Source of the DNA: Hymenobacter amundsenii
Lineage (GTDB): Bacteria; Bacteroidota; Bacteroidia; Cytophagales; Hymenobacteraceae
Assembly (NCBI RefSeq): GCF_002204745.1
Contig: NZ_NIRR01000005.1
Coordinates: 1 to 64,000, forward strand
DNA length: 64,000 nt
Direction: 5' to 3'
Positions 18,430 to 26,300 of this stretch are shown here, in pieces. Below the pieces are notes generated by a model, which saw nothing but the letters and a program-made list of their open reading frames with translations, did no database searches and was not told the DNA's origin. Made by a program: the position numbers and the translations under genes. Position 1 is the first letter of the stretch. The number at the start of each line of letters is the position of its first letter.

Positions 18430-19938
18430 ATGAGAAAATCGACTATCCTTTTGCTTTTCAGTAGCTCTTGCCTCCTGCAACTGGGTGGTGCAAGTTGCAC
18501 TACCAAGCAAAGCCCCGACGAAGCAGCCGCTACTGAGCGCACCGGAACGGCATTTTTAGCCGACGATACTCCGGCCGACGATACCCCCAGAAGCACGGCC
18601 TCAGCGGGTATTGGAAACTTTGTGAAGGCCTCCAAGGCGGCAACGCCCGCAGTCGTACACATTAAAACGACCTATAATGCTCCCGCGGATTCTGATGTCG
18701 CGTTTGGTCAGGCGTACGGCTCCCCTCCCGGGGGCAGCCAAGCCATGGGCTCCGGCTCCGGGGTGCTTATCAGCGGCAACGGTTACATCGCCACCAATAA
18801 TCATGTGGTAGAAAATGCCACTACAATCACCGTGGTTTTGCCCGACAACCGGCAGTTTGCGGCGGAACTGATTGGCCGGGACCCGAATACCGACCTGGCG
18901 CTTATCAAAGTCAAGGCCGACAACCTGCCCAGCATCAAACTCGGCAACTCCGATAGCGTGCAGGTGGGCGAATGGGTGGTAGCAGTGGGGTATCCCTTTT
19001 CGCTCAATACCACTGTCACGGCCGGTATCGTTAGTGCCAAAGCGCGTAGCATCGGCATTATCAACCGCCCCAGCCGTAATGGCAATGCCGGGCCCACGGG
19101 TAACCTGGGGGTGGAGTCGTTCATCCAAACCGATGCGGCCATTAACCCCGGCAATAGCGGGGGTGCCCTGGTAAACACAGATGGCGAGCTAATTGGCATC
19201 AACTCGGCCATTGCCTCCCAGACGGGCAGCTATGCCGGCTACGCGTTTGCCATCCCCGTGAATCTGGCCAAGAAAGTTCTGGGAGATTTGCGGGAATATG
19301 GCGCAGTAAAACGCGGGCTATTGGGCGTGTCTTTCCCGTCGCCTACTGCCGAGGCGCAATTCTTACAACAGCAAGGGCTCCAGCCGGGCGTCGTGAAAGG
19401 CGTTTACATCACCGGGGTCCTCGGCAATAGCGCCGCCGCCGCCGCCGGCTTACAGGAGGGTGATATTATCCAACGCATCGACGGCATGCAGTTGAACTCG
19501 TCCGCCGAGTTCTCCGAACGGATAGCCCGACACCGTCCTGGTGATGTTGTTAAGCTGACCTACTTACGGGACAGCAAGACCCGCTCCACCTCGGCCACGT
19601 TGAAAGGAGAGGAGGCCCCGGCAACGGCCAAAAGCAATACCGATCTGGATAAGATCTATACGAAGCTCGGGGCCAGCTTCTCGCCCTTGCCCAGCTCGCT
19701 CAAACAACGGCTGAATCTACAGGCCGGGGTGCTGGTAGCCGCCGTCCGGCAGGGTGGCTTCTTCGACCAGATTGGCATCCCGAGCGGAACCATCATTGCC
19801 TTCATCAATGGCAAATCCATTCAGAATCCCCAGGATATTGACCGCGCCTTACTCTCGGCCCAAAATGGTATGATCCAGATGCTGGCTATTGCCCCGGATG
19901 GGTCGCGGGTGGTGTTCAACTTCTCGCTCGGAGCGTAA
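18430..19938 (+). CDS. htrA: DegP/HtrA-family periplasmic serine protease
   Basis: This is an envelope quality-control protease that degrades misfolded proteins. The trypsin-like domain has the catalytic triad His125 (NNHVVE), Asp155 ([11 protein letters not shown]) and Ser243 ([11 protein letters not shown]). Two PDZ domains follow: the first about residues 295-395 ([16 protein letters not shown]...[17 protein letters not shown]) and the second about 410-500 ([31 protein letters not shown]). The N-terminus [23 protein letters not shown] could be an ordinary or a lipoprotein signal peptide (C23). The length of 502 is normal for Bacteroidota Do-family members. It is monocistronic. Confidence 0.95.
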   Translation: MRKSTILLLFSSSCLLQLGGASCTTKQSPDEAAATERTGTAFLADDTPADDTPRSTASAGIGNFVKASKAATPAVVHIKTTYNAPADSDVAFGQAYGSPPGGSQAMGSGSGVLISGNGYIATNNHVVENATTITVVLPDNRQFAAELIGRDPNTDLALIKVKADNLPSIKLGNSDSVQVGEWVVAVGYPFSLNTTVTAGIVSAKARSIGIINRPSRNGNAGPTGNLGVESFIQTDAAINPGNSGGALVNTDGELIGINSAIASQTGSYAGYAFAIPVNLAKKVLGDLREYGAVKRGLLGVSFPSPTAEAQFLQQQGLQPGVVKGVYITGVLGNSAAAAAGLQEGDIIQRIDGMQLNSSAEFSERIARHRPGDVVKLTYLRDSKTRSTSATLKGEEAPATAKSNTDLDKIYTKLGASFSPLPSSLKQRLNLQAGVLVAAVRQGGFFDQIGIPSGTIIAFINGKSIQNPQDIDRALLSAQNGMIQMLAIAPDGSRVVFNFSLGA

Positions 19939-20087
19939 GCCCCCGACTCCTTCCTCCGGCCGCCCGAACCGCCCGAATTACCAGTACACCACCTCCGGGC
20001 CGGCCAGATACTCCTTGTTAAACTGCTTTAGCTACGCCCAGACCAGCGCGGCGGCCATCAACTACGTTCCCTAACCACGCAACCCGC

Positions 20088-20621
20088 ATGGAAACGCCCC
20101 TCATCGACTTGCAATATCCCATCGGCAAGCCTCCCGTGCTGCCCGAACAACCGCTCACGGCCACCGAGCGGGCCGGCTACATCGAGCAGCTGGCGGCGCT
20201 GCCGGCTCAGCTCACCGCCGCCGCCCGGCAGGCCGGGGGCGTGCGGCTGGAGCAGCCCTACCGCCCCGGCAGCTGGAGCGGCCGGCAGGTAATCCATCAC
20301 GTGGCCGACGTGCACCTGAACTTCTACCTCCGTTTCCGGCTGGCCCTCACCGAAGACAACCCCACTATCCGGGCCTTTGATATCAACGCCTGGGCCGAAT
20401 TGCCTGACAACGACGCGGTGCCCGTTACGGTGTCGTTGGCGCTGCTGGAGGCGCTGCATTCGCGCTGGGTCACGCTGCTCTGGCACCTCACCGACGAGCA
20501 GTGGCAGCGCACCTTCTACCACCCGCTCTACGACCGGACCTACTCCCTCGATCAGGCGCTGGTGCAGTACAGCTGGCACGGCCGCCACCATCTGGGGCAC
20601 ATTGGGCTGCTGGCGGCGTAG
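20088..20621 (+). CDS. YfiT/DinB-like metal-dependent hydrolase or bacillithiol transferase
   Basis: The 177-residue protein has the YfiT layout: DLQYPIGKPPVLPEQPLTATER, then the four-helix DinB bundle with the metal-ligand histidines in VIHHVADVHLNFYLRFRLALTED and WHGRHHLGHI near the C-terminus. YfiT proteins bind Ni or Zn and belong to the bacillithiol-S-transferase superfamily; Bacteroidota of this group make bacillithiol-like thiols. The start ATG 20088 fits the family start. A short intrinsic terminator follows at 20637-20662. Confidence 0.88.
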   Translation: METPLIDLQYPIGKPPVLPEQPLTATERAGYIEQLAALPAQLTAAARQAGGVRLEQPYRPGSWSGRQVIHHVADVHLNFYLRFRLALTEDNPTIRAFDINAWAELPDNDAVPVTVSLALLEALHSRWVTLLWHLTDEQWQRTFYHPLYDRTYSLDQALVQYSWHGRHHLGHIGLLAA

Positions 20622-20636
20622 TGGTGCCCCAGCCCA

Positions 20637-20662
20637 CCCCGGTAGCTGCCGGGGCGTTTTTT
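20637..20662 (+). terminator. Intrinsic terminator after the YfiT-like gene
   Basis: A GC stem CCCCGG (20637-20642) and CCGGGG (20649-20654) with loop TAGCTG is followed by CG and six T. It ends the plus-strand YfiT-like transcript before the DUF433 gene. Confidence 0.75.
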
Positions 20663-20701
20663 GTTACCTTTCATCGTTGTCTGACTTAGGAATTTGCCAC
20701 T

Positions 20702-20935
20702 ATGAACACTGCCACCATCCACGAACATATCGGGCTAAACCCGCAGGTGCGGTTCGGCAAGCCCATCGTGAAGGGTACCCGCACAACAGTAGCTGAGGTG
20801 CTGGAGATGCTGGCCAACGGCATGAGTGCGGTCGATATTGCCGAGGACTTCCCGGCCATCGGGCCGGAGCAGGTGCGGGCCTGCCTGCTCTATGCCGCCT
20901 ACAAGGAAAGCGTGGTGCTGCTTTCAGTGGCCTAA
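20702..20935 (+). CDS. DUF433 domain protein (antitoxin-like)
   Basis: The 77-residue protein matches the DUF433 helix-turn-helix pattern: GKPIVKGTRTTVAEVLEMLANGMSAVDIAEDFP followed by QVRACLLYAA. DUF433 proteins are usually small DNA-binding antitoxins paired with DUF5615 (Mut7-C/PIN-like) toxins. No such toxin gene follows; the sequence right after the stop is instead the tail of an unrelated dehydrogenase gene. It is therefore either an orphan antitoxin or one whose partner was lost in the rearrangement that left the remnant. Confidence 0.85.
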   Translation: MNTATIHEHIGLNPQVRFGKPIVKGTRTTVAEVLEMLANGMSAVDIAEDFPAIGPEQVRACLLYAAYKESVVLLSVA

Positions 20936-21061
20936 GCTCCCACGGGTCGCCCCGGGCAGCCGGCGGAGCTGGCCGCCATCTACGTGCTGCTGGCCGATTC
21001 GCAGTCGAGCTACACCACCGGGCAGGTGTACGGGGCCATGGGCGGCAACGGTACGCCGTAG
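20936..21061 (+). pseudogene. C-terminal remnant of an SDR dehydrogenase
   Basis: Directly after the DUF433 stop the plus strand reads PTGRPGQPAELAAIYVLLAD, then SQSSYTTGQVYGAMGGNGTP and a TAG stop at 21059. G-R-x-G-Q-P-A-E-L-A-x-x-Y-V-x-L-A followed by S-S-Y-x-T-G-Q-V-Y-G-x-x-G-G is the C-terminal end of classical short-chain dehydrogenases. The Rossmann half and catalytic YxxxK are absent and there is no start codon, so this is a truncated leftover. Confidence 0.8.
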
Positions 21062-21063
21062 CA

Positions 21064-21113
21064 CCTCACCCCCCCGGCCCCCTCTCCTCCGGGAGAGGGG
21101 GAGCCTGACGATT
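21064..21113. repeat. Palindromic element copy 2 (half element)
   Basis: It begins CCTCACCCCCCCGGCCCCCT, folds on CTCTCC/GGAGAG and ends GAGCCTGACGATT. It matches one half of the copies at 13291-13397 and 24830-25002. No inverted second half is present; a terminator hairpin and then the AT-rich island follow. Confidence 0.8.
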
Positions 21114-21118
21114 TTTGG

Positions 21119-21160
21119 AATAGAAACGTCCCGGCGCGGTTGCGGCGGGACGTTTCTATT
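21119..21160. terminator. Bidirectional terminator at the edge of the AT-rich island
   Basis: A perfect 15-bp stem (21119-21133 with 21146-21160) encloses 12 bases. It lies 23 bp past the stop of the minus-strand GHKL gene and also downstream of the plus-strand DUF433/SDR stretch. Confidence 0.75.
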
Positions 21161-21183
21161 TCTACACATACAACCGTTATCTA

Positions 21184-23226
21184 CTATTTGAAAAGTTTAT
21201 CGAAAAAGGGTGCATGACGGCTTGTGGAAAATTCTAATAGCTTTCTAAAAGTCATGACTTCTATATGTAAATTGGTTTCTGGTGTCATTTTAAAGTAAGT
21301 TCCAAAAGGAGTCGCTTTCCATCCCTTATTTCTATTATATCTAACTAATTGTTCAGGAATGTTGTCTACAATTATAAACCCAAATTTAGGTGTAGTTTCT
21401 TTGACATTTACTTGATTTCCTTTCCAATTTTTTTTCACAGATTCATAAAGAAATTTATCAAAATATGGTTCGATTAAATCCGAAAACTCCCAAGTAAAAT
21501 CCGTTTTTCTCTTTTGATAAGCAATATCGCCAGGACGCTTAAATTCAAATATCACTAATGAATTTACGTCTCCACTATTCTTGTCTCCAAAGCTGATTGG
21601 ATTATCGAACATTTGTTCAGGCTCGGTGTATATTGAATTATCTATAAGTAATAAGTCAATTTCTTTGCTACTTTTTATTTGTGAGTATGATGTAATTGGC
21701 TTATCTGATGCTATGAATTTATAAGATATAAACCTTTCATCTAAAAGCCACAGATTGTGATTCTCATACTCCAAATCGCCATTAGTTAATCCCAAAGGAA
21801 AGATAATATTATGAATGTCCTCTTCTAACTTATAAGTCCCTTTTTCATCAGCATCAAGAAACTTGTCAAACAGTTGAAGTATTGCTTTGCGTCTAGTCAT
21901 ATAATCTGCAAGACTGTCTACATCATATGCAGTCTTATCTCTTATATCATTTATAATTTCGCTAATGGCTTTCTCATTGATTGTTTTATTGTCAATAAAA
22001 GATTGTATATTCTTGTCAATTTCTTTTCTTGCTTCATATGATATTTTATACAAAAATTCTTCGAGTTTATCCTCCGATAGATTGGGTGGTATAGATTGTA
22101 AAATTGATTCATTCTTTAAAAAACTATTATATCTAGGTGCCTTTACCTTTATATAGTCTTTTATAAATCGAATATTTTTGGCTTTGGCATCTTTCACAAA
22201 TGTATCGTATTCATTCTCGATTATTAAGGATATATTTTCTTCTATCTCTTGAAATGAAATTATATTATTTAACCCAAATAAATTATCTTCATTTTCTTTG
22301 GGAATTGTAAAGCCATTTCTAGTTCGATATGTCTTCAAATCTAAGTAATCTGATACTATATAAATATCAAAGAAATAGCTTATTCCATTTATGAGTATTG
22401 GATAGCTGAATATGCTGTTGATATGTTTTAAATTTCTAGGGCTGCCGACTGTTCTATTATTTGCGCAATAATGAACGTAGTTATTTCTTCTATTTCCTTC
22501 CTTATGTGTCTTTGTGATATAAATCTTAAATTCATTATTTTTTATATAGAATGTTCTTTCTTTGTCCTTTGATACTTTTTTAAATAAGTCATTTAAGCTG
22601 ATGCTTTTGCTATAATGTATGTCATTTAAATATATATTCGGCAAGCTTCCGCTTAAATAATATATCAAGCAGTGTTGCATAATAGCCTCAGCAACTTGAG
22701 TAGCAGACATTGCTGAAGCTTGGAGAAGATGGGTGTTATTGCAATTATTTATCGATACCGTGGTGGTGTAAATATTGCTTTGGGTCTCTTTAAGGCTTAT
22801 ATTCTCTACTTCCTTGTCTGAAGTAAACTTGAATTTTCTATTGTACCACTTAGAATCTTCTTGATATGTACTATCAACTATGTATTCCTCGTATGCCGCA
22901 AGAACAGTGAATCGGCCAACCCCCTTGCACCCATAATCTCTGTTAACTTGTGAGAATGGTGTTTGGAACGAGTTGTAATTTTTTGAGTCGAAGCCTACGC
23001 CATTATCCGTTATTCTAAATGATATTATACTTTTATAATCATCAAATGTTGGATTGCTTATAGATGGACCTCTATCTATCTCTATTTTAATTTTCCTCTG
23101 CTGGCTTATTAGATCTGTTTTTTGTAGACTAACTATAGAATTAACGACACATTCCATTAATGGTAATAAAACATCATCATTTGTTAAATCTACAGTTTCA
23201 ACAATATTTTTTACTGGCACTTCCAT
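21184..23226 (-). CDS. GHKL (Hsp90/MORC-like) ATPase with C-terminal PD-(D/E)xK-like domain
   Basis: The N-terminus is a GHKL ATPase: N-box Glu25-Cys-Val-Val-Asn29, G1 box ITDNGVGFD (Asp74) and G2 box GCKGVGRF (residues 99-105). The middle is long and helix-rich with no recognised domain. Near the C-terminus LLLIDNS (Asp529) and LVIFEFKRPG (Glu561-x-Lys563) match the D...ExK core of PD-(D/E)xK nucleases. The gene is much more AT-rich than everything around it (about one-third GC by eye, with AAA/AAT/ATA codons), indicating recent horizontal acquisition. Such ATPase-nuclease single genes often serve in phage defence, but the exact family is not recognised and no partner gene is evident. The start ATG at 23226 is supported by the N-box position. 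Confidence 0.75.
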   Translation of the reverse strand: MEVPVKNIVETVDLTNDDVLLPLMECVVNSIVSLQKTDLISQQRKIKIEIDRGPSISNPTFDDYKSIISFRITDNGVGFDSKNYNSFQTPFSQVNRDYGCKGVGRFTVLAAYEEYIVDSTYQEDSKWYNRKFKFTSDKEVENISLKETQSNIYTTTVSINNCNNTHLLQASAMSATQVAEAIMQHCLIYYLSGSLPNIYLNDIHYSKSISLNDLFKKVSKDKERTFYIKNNEFKIYITKTHKEGNRRNNYVHYCANNRTVGSPRNLKHINSIFSYPILINGISYFFDIYIVSDYLDLKTYRTRNGFTIPKENEDNLFGLNNIISFQEIEENISLIIENEYDTFVKDAKAKNIRFIKDYIKVKAPRYNSFLKNESILQSIPPNLSEDKLEEFLYKISYEARKEIDKNIQSFIDNKTINEKAISEIINDIRDKTAYDVDSLADYMTRRKAILQLFDKFLDADEKGTYKLEEDIHNIIFPLGLTNGDLEYENHNLWLLDERFISYKFIASDKPITSYSQIKSSKEIDLLLIDNSIYTEPEQMFDNPISFGDKNSGDVNSLVIFEFKRPGDIAYQKRKTDFTWEFSDLIEPYFDKFLYESVKKNWKGNQVNVKETTPKFGFIIVDNIPEQLVRYNRNKGWKATPFGTYFKMTPETNLHIEVMTFRKLLEFSTSRHAPFFDKLFK

Positions 23227-23363
23227 TTTGTGAGGATTTAAGATAAGAGATTTGTATCGTTCGTAAATGCGGTTTGAGAGACATCACAAGTTCAGACTAA
23301 ATGTGTCTTGCATCTGACGGCAATTTGCGACTTTATAGCCAAATTTTGCTAAAGCAGTTAGCT

Positions 23364-26300
23364 CTATTTCTTCAACACCTCCCGAATCCCACTCAACCCA
23401 CCCGTAATGCCCTCCAGCTTTTCCAGTAGCTGGAGGAGCTGGCCGGCGCCGGAGTTGCGCAGGTTGGCGCGGTAGGTGGTTTTGATTTCCTCCCAGCGGG
23501 CGGCTTCGGGGGGGGTGAGCCAGCCGAGCAGCTCGCGGAGCTTGAGCAGGTTGGCCTCGGTGGCGCTGGTTAGGGTCTGGGCCTCGCTGGCGTAGTGGGC
23601 GGCCAGCAGGTCGGTTACTTCCTGGTCGTTCATCACGGGGCGGACCTTTTCGGTCAGCTTGTTCATGTTGCGGTAGGAGCCCTGGAGCTTGAACGGCGGC
23701 TCGGTGCGGTAGGCGTCGGCTTGGGCGGCGCTGGCAATATAGGCGGCATTCACCTGGGCCACCACGTCGCGCAGGCGCAGCAGCTGGCGCAGCACGGCCA
23801 CGTACTCACTGAGCTCCTCGGGCGAGTGGTTGCCCTCGAAGCTGAGGCCCTCGGCCGAGCCGGTTTCGGTGAGGCGCAGCAGCGCCGGCACGTCCTGGGG
23901 GCTTTGGGTGGCGAGGCGGGCCAGGGTGGGGTGGCTGGTGAGGGCGTTTTCGAGGTAGGATAGGCGGAACGCGGCCTCGGAGCCGGCCGTGAGGATGTCG
24001 CCGAGGTTGTAGATGTCGGCGCGGTTGGCCAGCATGTCGGGCAACTGGAACACGTCGCCGCTTTCGGTGTAGGGGTTGCCGGCCATCACCACGGCTACCT
24101 TACGGCCCCGGAAGTCATAGGTGCGCGGGCGGCCTTGGTACACGCCCTCGATCTTGCGCTGGGCGTCGCAGAGCGAGATGAACTTCTGCAGAAACTCGGG
24201 GTGGCAGTGCTGGATGTCGTCCACGTAAATCATCACGTTGTCGCCCATCTCGAAGGCCAGGTTAAGCTTTTCCAGCTCCTGCCGGGCCCCGGCGTTGGGC
24301 GCCTGGGCCGGGTCGAGGCTGACCACGGCGTGCCCCAGCGCCGGCCCGTTGATTTTCATGAAGATGAGCCCCAGCCGGTTGGCCACGTACTCCATGAGCG
24401 TGGTTTTGCCGTAGCCGGGGGGCGAAATCAGCAGCAGCAGCCCCATCAGGTCGGTGCGCTTGCCCTCGCCGGCCGTGCCAATCTGCTTGGCCAGGTTGGC
24501 CCCAATCAGCGGCAGATACACCTGATCAATGAGCTGGTTGCGCACGAACGACGTGAGCACCCGCGGCCGGAAGCTCTCCAGGCGCAGCGCCTCGGTAGCC
24601 TCGGCCAGCCGCTGCTTCTTCAGGGCCTGAAATGTCTCGAACCGGGGCACCGTGACGGCCTCAAACTGGCGCAACCGCCGCCGGAAAGCCGGAAAATCCA
24701 GCGCGTAGGTGCGCTCGGGGCTCAGGCGCGGGTGGGTACCCTGGAAATCGAAAAGCGTTTCGCGGGTGGGCGTATGGATGACCCGGGCCGGGTCGAAGGA
24801 CTGAGTGAGCAGCAGGACGGCTACCTCGGTTGCCTCACCCCCCAGCCCCCTCTCCTTCAGAGAGGGGGAGCCTGACGATTGTGGTTCTGCTGAAACTTGT
24901 TGAGCTATCGAGATGGTCAATTCGGCGGTTTGCGCCGCCGTGGCTCCCCCTCTCTGAAGGTAACGCGCATCTAGCGTTTGCGGGGGCTGGGGGGTGAGGC
25001 AACTAGCCACCCACTGCTGCACCAGCCGGAACTGGGCCACCGGCTGGTCCTGGAGCTGCTGAATGGACTGCTGGAACAGGTCGGTGGCCTGGCGGGCGTG
25101 GAGCTGCTTTTCGAACTGCTGGTAGCCGTCGGCGGCTTCCTGGGAGATGATAAAGCTGCCGGTGTGGGTGAGTTCCTGAAACAGGTACTCGCCCGCTTCC
25201 TGCACTTGCTCCAGGGTGAAGAGGCCGGTTTCTTCGGCGAAGTCGTCCACAGCAGCTTGCAGCTCGGTTTTGAGCGTGTCGAACTGCTGGGAGTCGGGGA
25301 AGATTTGCAGGAGCACGCCGATGCCCTGGAGCTGCTGCTGCCAGTGGGCGCGGTGGGCGGGCGCGGCGAAGCGGAGCCAGAACAGGGCGGCGGCGGCGCG
25401 GGTATCGGCGGGGTAGCGGAGCAGATCGGCGGTGCGGGTGAGGCGCACCAGGGCCGTGAGCAGGTGGGCCGCGTCGTGGTCGTGCACGCCTTTTAGGTAG
25501 CCCTCCTGGTAGCGCGAAGCCATAAACTGCTGCACGTAGCTCAGCAGCTCGGCCTCGCTCAGGTGGGCCAGCTCGGGCACACTCAGCACCGCTGCCCGGC
25601 CCGTTTCGGTGCTGGCGGGGGTGGGGTGGTGGGCGGCTTGCAGCACGCGCCAGGCCAGGTACTCGCCCCGGTACACGGCCGCGTTTTCCGATACCACCGT
25701 CTGGTCCCAGACTGGCCGGGCGGCCAACAGGGTGTCATCGGTAATTTTCTGATAGAAGTTAGTACCGGTGAGGTGGTAGTATAGCTCGTCGTCGCGCAGC
25801 ACCAGCGTCAGCTCCAATGGCTGGGTGTTCACCGTGAAAGCGTGGATGCCAAACCGTAGGGTCTGGCCGCCGTCGGCGAACAGGTCGGACCGGTCGCGGA
25901 GCTGGCGCACGGCGTCTTCGCGCAGGGTTTTGAGGCGGCTCTGCACGTCGTCGGCCTTCACCGAGTCGCCGAGGGCCAGCAGGTCCTGGGCGGTCTGGCG
26001 CACCTTTTCCACCATCAGGTCGGCCGCGAAGTAGCCGTTGATATCGGCCACCGCCGCCAGCCGGCCCAGGCGGCTCTGCACGGCTTTCAGCAACTGTTCG
26101 GCGCTTTGCAGCAACGCCGTGGCGCGCTGGTTGCGGGCGGCCACGAGGCCGGTTTTCTTCGTGTCGAAGGCCTCCACCACCTGCTCGCGGCGGGTGGTGA
26201 GCTGCTCCAGAAACTGGTCGAAATCGGGGAACTTGCCCTCCAACTCCTCCAGCTGTACCATGAGCTTGGTCAGGTACTCGTCGCACTTGGCAGGCGTGTC

